Source: Humibacillus xanthopallidus (GTDB lineage: Bacteria; Actinomycetota; Actinomycetes; Actinomycetales; Dermatophilaceae). From it: DNA of 64,000 nt. Positions 16,922-28,075 of the stretch are shown in pieces (positions within the stretch are counted from its first letter, which is position 1; each line of letters begins with the position of its first letter). The stretch covers positions 868,001-932,000 of the forward strand of contig NZ_VFPM01000001.1 in assembly GCF_006716675.1 (NCBI RefSeq), given 5' to 3'. A program made the position numbers and the translations under genes. The notes under the pieces were generated by a model, which saw only the letters and a program-made list of their open reading frames with translations, did not search any database and had not been told where the DNA came from.

Positions 16922-18118
16922 TCAGTCGAAGTGGACGTCGAGGCCGTGGAGGGGGAAGACGGCGCTGCGGGTCGCCATGATCGCGCGGTCGACCTCGCTC
17001 GCCGGGTCGTAGCCCATCTCCCACGACCGCCACCAGAGCGGCCCGTCCTCGGTCGTGAGGTCGCCCATCCGGCGTGGCCCGGGGCGGCCGGTCACCCGCT
17101 CGACGTGGTCGCGCCAGTCCTGCGGCACGTCGGCCGACGTCTTGATCGGCACGTGGGCAGCGATGGCGGTCAGGTGGGTCCACGTGCGGGGCACGACATC
17201 GACGACCTCGTAGCCGCCACCGCCGAGGGCGACCCAGCGCCCGCCGCACACCTCGTGCGCGAGCCGGTGCATCGCCTCTGCCGCCGCGCGCTGGGCGTCG
17301 ACCGACACGGCGAAGTGGGCGAGCGGGTCCTCGACGTGCGTGTCGCAGCCGTGCTGGGTGACGAGCACGTCGGGCTTGAAGGAGCGCACGAGGGCCGGCA
17401 CCGTCGCGTGGATGGCCCGGAGCCAGCCGGCGTCGGTCAGCCCGGGCGGCAGCGACACGTTGACCGCGTCGCCCTCCGCGTCGGGGCCCCCGATGTCGGT
17501 CGGCCAGCCCGTGCCGGGGAAGAGGGCGCGCCCGCTCTCGTGCACCGAGATCGTCAGCACCTGCGGGTCGTCCCAGAAGATCCGCTCGACACCGTCACCG
17601 TGGTGGACGTCGAGGTCGACGTAGGCCACCCGCTTCGCGCCGTTGGCGAGCAGCCACCGGATGCCGACCGCGGCGTCGTTGTAGACGCAGAAGCCACTGG
17701 CCGCCCGCGGCATGGCGTGGTGCAGGCCGCCGCAGAAGTTGACGGCGTGCTCGGCCTCGCCGCGCCACACCGCCTGACAGCTCTCGAGGGTGCCCGTGAC
17801 GACGCGCGCGCTCGCGTCGTGCATGCCGAGGAAGGCCGGGTCGTCCTCCGTGCCGAGGCCGTATGCCGGCTCGGCACTCTGGGGGTCGACCGAGGCCGCG
17901 CGGACGGCCGCGACGTACTCGGCGTCGTGCACCGTCTCGAGCACCTCGTCGCTCGCCACCTCGGCGCCGACGACCTCGACCCCGGGCGCGTCGAGCACTC
18001 CGAGGGACTCGCAGAGGCGGGCGGTGAGGTCGAGCCGGATGGGCGCCATAGGGTGCGTCGGGCCGAAGTCGTACCTCGTGAACGCGGTGTCCCAGACGAC
18101 CCTGGCCTGACTTGGCAT
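16922..18118 (-). CDS. Histone-deacetylase-family protein (AcuC-like)
   Basis: 398 residues of the zinc-dependent arginase/deacetylase fold. Visible: the His-rich GGLHHAMPRAASGFCVYNDAAVG stretch (about 122-144), the zinc-site AYVDLDVHHGDGVERIFW, VLTISVHESG, and VTQHGCDTHVEDPLAHF. All expected metal ligands (Asp, His and the later Asp in QHGCD) are present, so it should be active, probably as a lysine deacetylase acting on acetylated enzymes such as acetyl-CoA synthetase. The start at 18118 leaves a 50-bp divergent gap to the RCK gene. No strong ribosome site is seen for it. Confidence 0.9.
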   Translation of the reverse strand: MPSQARVVWDTAFTRYDFGPTHPMAPIRLDLTARLCESLGVLDAPGVEVVGAEVASDEVLETVHDAEYVAAVRAASVDPQSAEPAYGLGTEDDPAFLGMHDASARVVTGTLESCQAVWRGEAEHAVNFCGGLHHAMPRAASGFCVYNDAAVGIRWLLANGAKRVAYVDLDVHHGDGVERIFWDDPQVLTISVHESGRALFPGTGWPTDIGGPDAEGDAVNVSLPPGLTDAGWLRAIHATVPALVRSFKPDVLVTQHGCDTHVEDPLAHFAVSVDAQRAAAEAMHRLAHEVCGGRWVALGGGGYEVVDVVPRTWTHLTAIAAHVPIKTSADVPQDWRDHVERVTGRPGPRRMGDLTTEDGPLWWRSWEMGYDPASEVDRAIMATRSAVFPLHGLDVHFD

Positions 18119-18168
18119 GATTGAGACGCTATCGCGGACGCACCCGCAGACGACGGAGGTTATGACCC

Positions 18169-18837
18169 ATGGCACGCAACCGACTCTTCGACGATGACGT
18201 CATCGTCATCGGGATGGGGCGGTTCGGCTCGGCCGTGGCGCTCGAGCTGACCCGGCTCGGTCACCGGGTCATCGCGGTCGAACGCAACAACCAGCTCGCC
18301 GAGAGCTTCGTCAACAAGGTGGCCAAGGTCGTCCACGCCGACATGGCGCAGGCGAGCGCGCTCGAGATGATCCGCAGCGCCGAGCCCAAGATCGCCGTCG
18401 TCGGCATCGGCAGCTCCGTCGAGTCCTCGGTGCTGGCCGCGGCGAACCTCGTCGACGCCGGGGTGCCCTCGATCTGGGCCAAGGCGCTCTCGCCGGAGCA
18501 CAAGCGCATCCTCGACCGCATCGGCGTCCACCACGTCATCTCGCCCGAGGCCGACTCCGGGCGGCGGGTGGCGCACCTCGTCAACGGCAAGCTGCTCGAC
18601 TACATCGAGTTCGACGACGGCTTCGCCATCGTCAAGATCAAGCCGCCGAGCGAGACGATCGGCTTCACGCTCGAGCAGAGCCAGGTGCGCCGGAAGTACG
18701 GCGTGACCATCGTCGGGGTCAAGGCGCCCGGCGAGGACTTCACGTATGCCGTGCCGCAGACGAAGATCTCGGCGCACCACATGCTCATCGTCAGTGGTCC
18801 GACCGAGCTCATCGAGCGCTTCGCCGCCCGCCCCTGA
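18169..18837 (+). CDS. TrkA/KtrA-family RCK potassium-transport regulator
   Basis: 222 residues: an RCK-N Rossmann domain (VIVIGMGRFGSAVALEL, about 12-28; then VIAVERNNQ and VVHADMAQ) and an RCK-C domain (about 140-220, IGFTLEQSQVRRKYGVTIVGV, HHMLIVSGPTELIERF). Such proteins gate TrkH/KtrB potassium channels in response to NAD(H), ATP/ADP or c-di-AMP. No channel gene is present in the window; the disA gene at 37-38 kb could supply c-di-AMP. GGAGGTTATGACCC precedes the ATG. Confidence 0.92.
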   Translation: MARNRLFDDDVIVIGMGRFGSAVALELTRLGHRVIAVERNNQLAESFVNKVAKVVHADMAQASALEMIRSAEPKIAVVGIGSSVESSVLAAANLVDAGVPSIWAKALSPEHKRILDRIGVHHVISPEADSGRRVAHLVNGKLLDYIEFDDGFAIVKIKPPSETIGFTLEQSQVRRKYGVTIVGVKAPGEDFTYAVPQTKISAHHMLIVSGPTELIERFAARP

Positions 18838-18856
18838 GGCCGCCGCGCCCCAAGCC

Positions 18857-18934
18857 GATCGAAAGAGCAGTTCGTCGCCGTCGAGCGCGCCTGTGCGGTC
18901 TCGCGGAAGGGCGACGAACTGCTCTTTCGATCGT
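18857..18934. repeat. Intergenic hairpin repeat family B, 24-bp perfect arms
   Basis: Arms CGATCGAAAGAGCAGTTCGT(CGCC) at 18857-18880 and the exact complement at 18911-18934 flank a 30-bp centre. A third, partial copy (GACGAACTGCTCTTTGGATC) lies at 18982-19001, just before the convergent GNAT stop. The long hairpin may end both transcripts. Relatives occur near 50,986 and 52,821-52,877. Confidence 0.85.
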
Positions 18935-19003
18935 GAGGGTGGCCCCAGGTCGTCGGTGCAGCGCGGACTGCGGAGGTGCTGACGAACTGCTCTTTGGATC
19001 GCG

Positions 19004-19531
19004 TCAGAGGCGGGGGGCTGCTCCGGGCTCGCTGCCGAGCGCGAGGACCATGGCGATCTCCTCCTCGCCGTCCTCCTCGCTGACGACGCCCATCGGGCGG
19101 CGGTAGTCGGTGGGCCGGAAGCCCATGCCGCTCGCGAAGGCGACGGCGCGACCGTTCTCGGTGCCGACCCAGTAGACGAGGTGCGACTGGCCGCGGGCTG
19201 CCGCGAGGGAGGCGCCGTTCTTGACGAGACGCGTCGCCACCCCCGACCCGCGCGCCTCCGGGTGCACCCAGAGCCCGAAGAGCTCGCCGGCGTTGCCCTC
19301 GTCTGAGTCCGCCTTGCCGACACTGACGACCCCGACGGCGCGGCCCGACCGCTCGGCGACGAGACGAGCAGAGCGTCGCATCCGCTCACGCCAGAGGGCC
19401 TCGTCGAAGGACTCCTCCTCTTCGGCCGTCGCCACGAAGGCCTCGGGCGACTCGCGCAGAGCCGCGAGCCGGACCGAACGGTAGTCCTGCCAGTCGTCCT
19501 CGCCGAGGGTGCGCACGCTGATGTCGGTCAT
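19004..19531 (-). CDS. GNAT-family N-acetyltransferase
   Basis: 175 residues with the acetyl-CoA fold: N-terminal ISVRTLGEDDWQDYRSVRLAALRESPEAF, the motif A loop LFGLWVHPEARGSGVATRLVKNGAS (about 91-115) and NGRAVAFASGMGFRPT. The substrate cannot be predicted. It resembles the next gene (DDWQxYRxxRLxxL opening) and the two are probably an old tandem duplication, separated by 147 bp. Confidence 0.88.
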   Translation of the reverse strand: MTDISVRTLGEDDWQDYRSVRLAALRESPEAFVATAEEEESFDEALWRERMRRSARLVAERSGRAVGVVSVGKADSDEGNAGELFGLWVHPEARGSGVATRLVKNGASLAAARGQSHLVYWVGTENGRAVAFASGMGFRPTDYRRPMGVVSEEDGEEEIAMVLALGSEPGAAPRL

Positions 19532-19678
19532 GGGGTCAACCTTCGCACGCCGGGCCGTCCCGACGCACCCGCTGGATCTCGGACGATGAGTGAACGTTCG
19601 GCGCTCCCCTGCGCCCCTCCGTAGAGGGTGTCCACCGGACATGGCCAATCGGCCTGTCCTCGGGTGGATCCACCGACG

Positions 19679-20161
19679 TCAGAGGTTGCACACCATCTCG
19701 ACCTCGTGGATCTCGTCCTTGCGCGGATGGGGGTGCGTGGCACCCGTCACGACGAAACCGCAGCGCTCGTAGAGCGCTCTGGCGGCTGCGTTGTCGCTCG
19801 CGACCTCGAGCACGATCTCCGACTTGCCTCGGCGCCGAGCCTCCTCGAGCACTGCGGCGACGAGCGCCTCGCCGACGCCCCGGCCACGCGCACGAGGCGT
19901 GACGTACATCCCGAAAAGCGTTGCCACGGTTGCCCGCTCGGGCTCCCAGTGCAGGCCGAGACCGGCGCTGCCGAGCACTCCCTCGTCGTCGCGAGCCTGC
20001 ACGAGCCACGCGCCCTCGATGCGCTCACGCCAGTCGGCCTCGTCATAGGCCGCCTCGTCGGCGTAGGTGAACCAGAAGGCGTCCGGCGCGTCGAGCAGCC
20101 CCTCGAGACGCAGGTCGCGATAGGACTGCCAGTCATCGGGATGCACCTCGTGGAGATGCAT
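19679..20161 (-). CDS. GNAT-family N-acetyltransferase
   Basis: 160 residues. Opening HLHEVHPDDWQSYRDLRLEGLLDAPDAFWFTY, motif A FGMYVTPRARGRGVGEALVAAVLEEA (about 87-112) and DNAAARALYERCGFVVTGATHPHP, all standard for GNAT enzymes. It begins 26 bp downstream of proC on the same strand, so it may be co-transcribed with proC and proline dehydrogenase. The acceptor is unknown. Confidence 0.9.
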   Translation of the reverse strand: MHLHEVHPDDWQSYRDLRLEGLLDAPDAFWFTYADEAAYDEADWRERIEGAWLVQARDDEGVLGSAGLGLHWEPERATVATLFGMYVTPRARGRGVGEALVAAVLEEARRRGKSEIVLEVASDNAAARALYERCGFVVTGATHPHPRKDEIHEVEMVCNL

Positions 20162-20187
20162 CCTCGGGTGCTGCTCCCCCACCTGGC

Positions 20188-20994
20188 TCACCCCTGGCCG
20201 GAGGCGAGCTGCTTCGACCTCGCTGCGGCGGCCTCGATGGCGGTGACGAAGGCGGCGCGCACCTTGTGGTCGTCGAGCTGGCGCAGGGCGGCGACGGTCG
20301 TGCCGCCGGGCGAGCTCACCTGCTCGCGCAGCACGGTGGGGTGCTCGCCGGTCTCCCTGAGCATCGTCGCCGCGCCGTAGAGGGTCTGCACGACGAGCTC
20401 GGTCGAGGTCGCGCGCGGCAGCCCGAGAACGACTCCTGCCTCGATCATCGCCTCGACGACGTAGAAGATGTAGGCGGGCCCGCTGCCGGAGATCGCGGTC
20501 ACGGCGTCGAGGTGCTTCTCGGCGAGCCGCACCACCTTGCCGCACGAGCTGAGCAGCGCCTCCGCCTCGGCGAGGTGCTCCTCCGTGCAGTGCCGACCGG
20601 GCGAGATGCCGGCCATGCCCTGGTCGACGAGGGCTGGGGTGTTGGGCATGACCCGCACGACAGAGGTGCCCTCCGGCAGGCGCGACTCGAGCAGCTCGGT
20701 CGTGATGCCCGCGGCCAGCGAGATGACGGTGTTGCCCGGGGCGACGTGGTCGCGCAGCTCGTCGAGCAGGCCCGTCATGTCCTGCGGCTTGACGCAGAGC
20801 ACGAGCGTGTCGGCGAGGTCGGCCGCCTCGGCGTTCGACAGGGCTCGCACGCCGTAGCGCTGCGCGAGGGCGTTGACCTTGTCGGGGGTGCGCCCGGTGA
20901 CGACGAGGTCGCCCGGCTCACGCCCGGAGCGGATGAGGCCGGAGACGAGGGTCTCGCCCATCACCCCGGCGCCGAAGATCGCGGTCGTCGACAT
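20188..20994 (-). CDS. proC: Pyrroline-5-carboxylate reductase ProC
   Basis: Final step of proline synthesis: P5C to proline with NAD(P)H. The 268-residue protein has the Rossmann start TTAIFGAGVMGETLVSGL, VRVMPNTPALVDQGMAG (about 118-134), the family-diagnostic AISGSGPAYIFYVVEAMIEAGV (about 162-183) and the C-terminal LREQVSSPGGTTVAAL. The ATG at 20994 opens the Rossmann fold. It lies 11 bp after the proline dehydrogenase gene, which runs the opposite chemical way. Confidence 0.96.
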   Translation of the reverse strand: MSTTAIFGAGVMGETLVSGLIRSGREPGDLVVTGRTPDKVNALAQRYGVRALSNAEAADLADTLVLCVKPQDMTGLLDELRDHVAPGNTVISLAAGITTELLESRLPEGTSVVRVMPNTPALVDQGMAGISPGRHCTEEHLAEAEALLSSCGKVVRLAEKHLDAVTAISGSGPAYIFYVVEAMIEAGVVLGLPRATSTELVVQTLYGAATMLRETGEHPTVLREQVSSPGGTTVAALRQLDDHKVRAAFVTAIEAAAARSKQLASGQG

Positions 20995-21005
20995 GGTCGC
21001 TCCCG

Positions 21006-21956
21006 TCAGCTCTTCGAGGCCACACCGCGCAGGAAGAAGGCGACGTTGGCCGGCTTCTCGGCCATGCGGCGCATGAGGTAGCCGTACCACTCCTCGCCGT
21101 AGGGGATGTAGACCCGCATCTGGTCGCCGCGGTCGGCGATCCGCTTCTGCTCCTCGGGCCGGATGCCGTAGAGCATCTGGTACTCGAACGACCGGGGATC
21201 ACGCCCGGCCTGGCCGGCGAGCGCCCCCGCGATCTCGACGAGGCGCGGGTCGTGCGAGGCCACCATGGGGTAGCCCTTGCCCTGCATGAGGATCTTGAGG
21301 CAGCGCACGTAGGACTTGTCGACGTCGGCGCCGGACTGGAAGGCGACCGACTCAGGCTCCTTGTAGGCACCCTTGCAGAGGCGCACCCGCGACCCCTCGT
21401 ACGCGAGGTCACGGCAGTCGGCCTCGGTGCGGTAGAGGTAGGACTGGAGCACGGCCCCGACGGTCGGGAAGTCGGCGCGCAGCTCGCGCAGCGCGTCGAG
21501 CGTGAGGTCCGTCGTCGTGTGGTCCTCCATGTCGAGGGTCACGGTCGTGCCCGCCTCACGGGCCACCTCGCAGATCTCTCGGGCGTGGTCGAGGGCGATC
21601 GTGTTGCCGTCGCCGGGCAGCGCCTGCCCGAGGGCGCTCAGCTTGAGCGACACCTCGACCGCTCCGCCCTCGGTGAGCCCCTGGTCCTTGAGGGCGGTGA
21701 GCAGCGACACGTAGGCGTCGCGGGTGTGCTGGGCCTGCGCGAGGTCGGTCGTGTCCTCGCCGAGGTAGTCGATCGTCGACATGCGCCCGGAGGCGGCGAT
21801 CTCGGTGGCCGCACCGACGACGTCGGCGTTGTCGACGCCGGGCACGAAGCGGCGCACGACCGAGCGCGAGACCGGTGCCTTCTCGATGACGTCTCGGATC
21901 TTCTCCTGCTTGGACAGCTGCAGGAGCGAGTTGCGCAGCAGGTCGCTGGCGTCCAC
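21006..21956 (-). CDS. Proline dehydrogenase (PutA-type PRODH domain protein)
   Basis: A 316-residue FAD enzyme oxidising proline to P5C and passing electrons to quinone. Landmarks: VSLKLSALGQAL (about 102-113), VTLDMEDHTTTDLTLDAL, GAVLQSYLYRTEADCRDL, RLCKGAYKEPESVAF (about 192-206) and the C-terminal VYIPYGEEWYGYLMRRMAEKP. It is the stand-alone, single-domain form found in Gram-positive bacteria. It is followed at once by proC, which could support a proline/P5C redox cycle. A 120-bp divergent gap separates it from the isomerase-fold gene. Confidence 0.95.
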   Translation of the reverse strand: MDASDLLRNSLLQLSKQEKIRDVIEKAPVSRSVVRRFVPGVDNADVVGAATEIAASGRMSTIDYLGEDTTDLAQAQHTRDAYVSLLTALKDQGLTEGGAVEVSLKLSALGQALPGDGNTIALDHAREICEVAREAGTTVTLDMEDHTTTDLTLDALRELRADFPTVGAVLQSYLYRTEADCRDLAYEGSRVRLCKGAYKEPESVAFQSGADVDKSYVRCLKILMQGKGYPMVASHDPRLVEIAGALAGQAGRDPRSFEYQMLYGIRPEEQKRIADRGDQMRVYIPYGEEWYGYLMRRMAEKPANVAFFLRGVASKS

Positions 21957-22076
21957 GGGTGGCCTCCGGTCGGTCTCGGGTGCGGGGTCCTCGCAAATCT
22001 ACCGCCGAGACCGCCGTGCTCCGTCCGGTCCGTGCGGCAGACTCGGTCGCGACGACGAGGAGCGGCAGGAGGGCGC

Positions 22077-22877
22077 GTGCACGAGAGACCACCGGACGGC
22101 ATACCCCTGCGGGTGCCGTCGCTCGAGGAGCTCGGCGACGCCCTCGGGGCGGCCGCCACCGTGCTGCGCGCCAACGCCGCCGCAGCGGGGCTGGGCGCTG
22201 CGGTGCCGACGTGCCCGGAGTGGACGGTTCGTGACCTCGTGGTCCATCAGGGGATGGTGCACCGGTGGGCCGCGAGCCACCTGCGAGGCGCCCCTGACAC
22301 CGACCCCGAGGCCATCGCGCGGGAGGGTCTGGCCTCGTCGGACCTGCTCGGCTGGTTCGACGAGGGCGCGACCGCTCTGCTCCAGTCCGTCGTCGACGCG
22401 CCCGACGACCTCGAGGCGCTCGTCTTCCTCCGGGACGCACCCTCGCCGCGACTCTTCTGGACCCGCCGGCAGTGCCACGAGACGACGATCCACGCCGTCG
22501 ACGCGCTCTCGGCCCGGCTGGGTCGCGCTCCGCGCGCCGAGGAGACGTGGATCCGCCCGTCCATCGCGCTCGACGGCATCGACGAGCTGCTGACCGGCTT
22601 CGTCCCCCGGCCCAGGCAGGGGGTGCGGCACGAGCCGCTGCGGATTCTCGTGGCGCCGATGTCGACGACCCGGGCGTGGCTGCTCGACGTCGCGCTCGAC
22701 CGGGCCCCCACCGCAACGCGCCTCGAGCTCGATGCAGGAGTCCCCGTGCCCGCCCACGACGCCGTGCTCACCGGCGAGCCGGTCGAGGTGCTCCTGCGCC
22801 TGTGGAGCCGCGGCGGCGGGCCGCGCGACGAGCTCGAGCGCTGGTGGACCGACACGGTGTCGGTCACGTGGTCATGA
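22077..22877 (+). CDS. Maleylpyruvate isomerase-fold (DinB/MDMPI, TIGR03083-type) protein
   Basis: 266 residues. The N-terminal four-helix DinB/MDMPI domain shows VPTCPEWTVRDLVVHQGMVHRWAA (about 41-64, with the metal-site His), then a matching His in RRQCHETTIHAVDALSA. The C-terminal part carries the MDMPI C-domain pattern ending in LRLWSRGGGPRDELERWW. In actinobacteria this family includes mycothiol-dependent isomerases and S-transferases. The GTG at 22077 is chosen for its GGCAGGAGGG site; longer starts run into the divergent promoter region. An octamer copy supplies its rare ATA codon. Confidence 0.82.
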   Translation: MHERPPDGIPLRVPSLEELGDALGAAATVLRANAAAAGLGAAVPTCPEWTVRDLVVHQGMVHRWAASHLRGAPDTDPEAIAREGLASSDLLGWFDEGATALLQSVVDAPDDLEALVFLRDAPSPRLFWTRRQCHETTIHAVDALSARLGRAPRAEETWIRPSIALDGIDELLTGFVPRPRQGVRHEPLRILVAPMSTTRAWLLDVALDRAPTATRLELDAGVPVPAHDAVLTGEPVEVLLRLWSRGGGPRDELERWWTDTVSVTWS

Positions 22878-22892
22878 CCAAGGAGACAACGT

Positions 22893-24266
22893 ATGCCGTC
22901 CGTCGGGTTCGGTCGTAGCGTCCAGTCCGCGATCTACGGAGCGGGAGCCTTCGGGCACCGACCGCTCGTCCCCACGGACGGGACTGCGCTGGAGGCCGCT
23001 GCACGAAAGGCCATGTCCCGCAGGGGCTTCGCCTACGTCGCGGGCTCGGCAGGATCCGAGGCGACGGCGCGGGCCAACGTCTCTGCCTTCGACCGGTGGC
23101 AGGTGGTGCCGCGCATGCTCGTCGACACGACGTCGCGTGACACCGGTGTCGAGATCTTCGGCCGGCGTCACGAGAGCCCCCTGCTCGTGGCGCCGGTCGG
23201 CGTGCTGTCGATGGCGCACGAGGAGGCCGACCTCGCCGTGGCCGCCGGGGCACGCGCCCAGAGCGTCACGCAGATCATCAGCACCCAGGCGTCGGTGCCG
23301 ATGGAGGAGGTCGCGCGGACCCTGCGCGGCTCGGGCCACTGGTACCAGCTGTACTGGAGCAGCGACGACGACCTCGTCGCGAGCCTCGTCGCGCGGGCGG
23401 AGGCCTGCGGGAGCGAGGCGATCGTCGTGACGCTCGACACGGCATACCTCGGCTGGCGGCCGCGCGACCTCGACCTCGGGCACCTGCCCTTCGCCCGCGG
23501 CGAGGGGATCGCGCAGTACACGTCCGACCCGGTCTTCCAGCGCCGGGTGGCGGAGCGGGTGGCGGAGCGGGTGGCGCAGCCGACCTCCGAGCCGGCGGCG
23601 CCCGCGGCGCCTGCGACCCCCGCGAAGGGACCGGACGGCGCGGACGCTCGTCCCGCGCGTCCGCGCCCCACCGCGGCGGCGCTCGGGACGCTGCTCGCCA
23701 TGAGCCGCAACCACCCCGGACGCACGCGCGACAACCTCACCGCCAAGGAGCCCCGGGCCGCCGTCGAGACCTTCCTCGAGGTCTTCAGCCGTCCGTCGCT
23801 GACGTGGGCCGACCTTCCGCGGCTGCGCGAGCTGACGAGCCTCCCGATCGTGCTCAAGGGGATCCTCCACCCCGACGACGCCCGCCGGGCCATCGACGCG
23901 GGGGTCGACGGCATCTACGTCTCCAACCACGGCGGCCGACAGGTCGACCGGTCGGTGGCAGCGCTCGACGCGCTGCCCGGCGTCGTGGCAGCGGTCCGTG
24001 ATGCCGGCTCAAGCGCTCCCGTCATCTTCGACAGCGGAATCCGTTGCGGCGCAGACGTCTTCATCGCACTCGCGCTGGGCGCGACAGCAGTGGGCATCGG
24101 CAGGCCGCACGTCTACGGACTCGCCCTCGCCGGCGCCGACGGGGTCGCCGAGGTGTTGCGCAACCTGCGAGCCGAGCTCGACCTGCAGATGGGCCTGACC
24201 GGCTGCACCTCCGTCGACGACATCACCACCGACCGACTGCGTGAGGCGCTCCCGCCGCTCGGGTGA
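22893..24266 (+). CDS. FMN-dependent alpha-hydroxy-acid oxidase (lactate monooxygenase/oxidase-like)
   Basis: 457 residues of the TIM-barrel FMN family: SRRGFAYVAGSAGSE (about 42-56), LLVAPVGVLSMAHEEADL, WYQLYWSSD, IVVTLDTAYLGWRPRDL, IVLKGILHPDDARRAIDAGVDGIYVSNHGGRQVDRS (containing the Lys, the catalytic His and Arg) and FDSGIRCGADVFIALALGATAVGIGRPHVYGL. It should oxidise lactate or another 2-hydroxy acid. Unusual: a region near 219-265 in loop 4 holds tandem VAERVAE and an Ala/Pro-rich stretch not needed by the fold. A GGAGA ribosome site is 7 nt before the ATG, which itself lies in a GTATGCCG octamer. Confidence 0.9.
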   Translation: MPSVGFGRSVQSAIYGAGAFGHRPLVPTDGTALEAAARKAMSRRGFAYVAGSAGSEATARANVSAFDRWQVVPRMLVDTTSRDTGVEIFGRRHESPLLVAPVGVLSMAHEEADLAVAAGARAQSVTQIISTQASVPMEEVARTLRGSGHWYQLYWSSDDDLVASLVARAEACGSEAIVVTLDTAYLGWRPRDLDLGHLPFARGEGIAQYTSDPVFQRRVAERVAERVAQPTSEPAAPAAPATPAKGPDGADARPARPRPTAAALGTLLAMSRNHPGRTRDNLTAKEPRAAVETFLEVFSRPSLTWADLPRLRELTSLPIVLKGILHPDDARRAIDAGVDGIYVSNHGGRQVDRSVAALDALPGVVAAVRDAGSSAPVIFDSGIRCGADVFIALALGATAVGIGRPHVYGLALAGADGVAEVLRNLRAELDLQMGLTGCTSVDDITTDRLREALPPLG

Positions 24267-24329
24267 TCCCGGCCACTCGAGTCGTGAAACGGCTCGACGC
24301 CCTCGTCGGCGGTGGCGCAGGATCGAGAC

Positions 24330-25082
24330 ATGCCCGCCCTCGACCACCTGAGCAAGGACGCCTACCCGAAGTCGGCAACCTACGACGCGCGGTGGCTCGT
24401 CGACCTCGACATGGGTCCCCACCCGCTGTGGCTGCTCGAGGACCTCGCGACCGACCTCGCCCTGCGTCCGGGCATGCGCGTGCTCGACCTCGGCTCGGGA
24501 CTCGGGGCGACGTCGGTCTTCCTCGCCAAGGAGTACGGCGTGACCGTCGTGGCCGCCGACCTCTGGGTCGACCCCACCGAGGCGGCCGCCGTCTTCCGCA
24601 AGGAGGGCGTCGCGGACCGGGTGCTCCCGATGCGGGTCGACGCGGGAGCCCTGCCGTTCGGGCACGGCACCTTCGACGCGATCGTCAGCATCGACGCGTG
24701 GGAGTACTTCGGAACGGCCGACAGCTACCCTCCCTACCTCGCGAAGTTCCTCGTGCCCGGTGGACAGCTCGGCGTCGCCACCCCGGCCCTGACGACCGAG
24801 GTGCGCGAGCTCGGCGAGATCCCCGAGCACATCGACCGGGTCGTCGGCGCCGAGAGCGCCGCCTGGCACACGGCCGAGTGGCTGCGCAGCCAGTGGGAGT
24901 TCAGCCGGGCGTTCGCGTCGGTGACGGCCCGCACCCAGCAGGACGGGTGCGCCAACTGGCTGCTGTGGGAGCGGGCCGTGCTCGAGCTCAAGGGAGAGCA
25001 CAGCTCGCCCGTGCAGGGGATGCTCGAGGCCGACGACGGCGCCTTCATCACCTTCGCCCTCGTCACGGGCACGGTCGCGTAG
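24330..25082 (+). CDS. SAM-dependent class I methyltransferase
   Basis: 250 residues with a Rossmann methyltransferase core: motif I MRVLDLGSGLGATSVFLAKEYG (about 52-73), acidic motif II VVAADLWVDP, DAGALPFGHGTFDAIVSIDAWEYF (post II) and FLVPGGQLGVATPAL. The C-terminal half (HTAEWLRSQWEFSRAFASV) looks like a substrate cap. The ATG at 24330 is chosen because AGGATCGAG precedes it; GTG 24312 is possible. It follows the hydroxyacid oxidase by 63 bp. The substrate is unknown. Confidence 0.85.
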   Translation: MPALDHLSKDAYPKSATYDARWLVDLDMGPHPLWLLEDLATDLALRPGMRVLDLGSGLGATSVFLAKEYGVTVVAADLWVDPTEAAAVFRKEGVADRVLPMRVDAGALPFGHGTFDAIVSIDAWEYFGTADSYPPYLAKFLVPGGQLGVATPALTTEVRELGEIPEHIDRVVGAESAAWHTAEWLRSQWEFSRAFASVTARTQQDGCANWLLWERAVLELKGEHSSPVQGMLEADDGAFITFALVTGTVA

Positions 25083-25217
25083 CTCGCCTGCGGCCGGGTC
25101 CCCTCCGCCACCCGTCTTTCCTCCCGGAGACCTGCCTGAAACACCGCCGCAACAGCGTGAGCGGAGACTGTTGGGGTACGACACGCATACGGACCGGGCC
25201 ACCACGCCCCGGGCATC

Positions 25218-25235
25218 TGTCCGCTCACGGCGAAC
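25218..25235. promoter_or_regulatory. Candidate ClgR operator upstream of clpC
   Basis: TGTCCGCTCACGGCGAAC fits the ClgR consensus recalled from Corynebacterium and Streptomyces (CGCY-NANR-GCGWW-S core) at every core position. It is 133 bp before the clpC start, the usual target of this activator. The remaining gap 25083-25367 shows no gene; a promoter must lie downstream of the site but I cannot fix its -10. Confidence 0.6.
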
Positions 25236-25367
25236 AGAGGGCAAACCTGAGCCGGTGACGCTCAGGATGGGGAACAGGAGGTGCACCGGCGACGTTGGTC
25301 GGGGTGTGCTCATCGACAGTGGGCACGGATAGCATCGAGATGTCTCTCGATCAGTCAGGAGAAGAAC

Positions 25368-27989
<2,622 letters not shown>

Positions 27990-28010
27990 CCGCTCGCACC
28001 ACCGCACGAC

Positions 28011-28045
28011 CGGAGGGGCCTGGGACATCGTCCCCGGCCCCTCCG
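28011..28045 (+). terminator. Terminator after clpC
   Basis: CGGAGGGGCC and GGCCCCTCCG are perfect 10-bp complements, with TGGG/CCCC-type pairing continuing into the loop, 22 nt after the clpC stop. Confidence 0.8.
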
Positions 28046-28075
28046 CCGTTCCCGGTGTCGTCTACCGTGGGCCCC

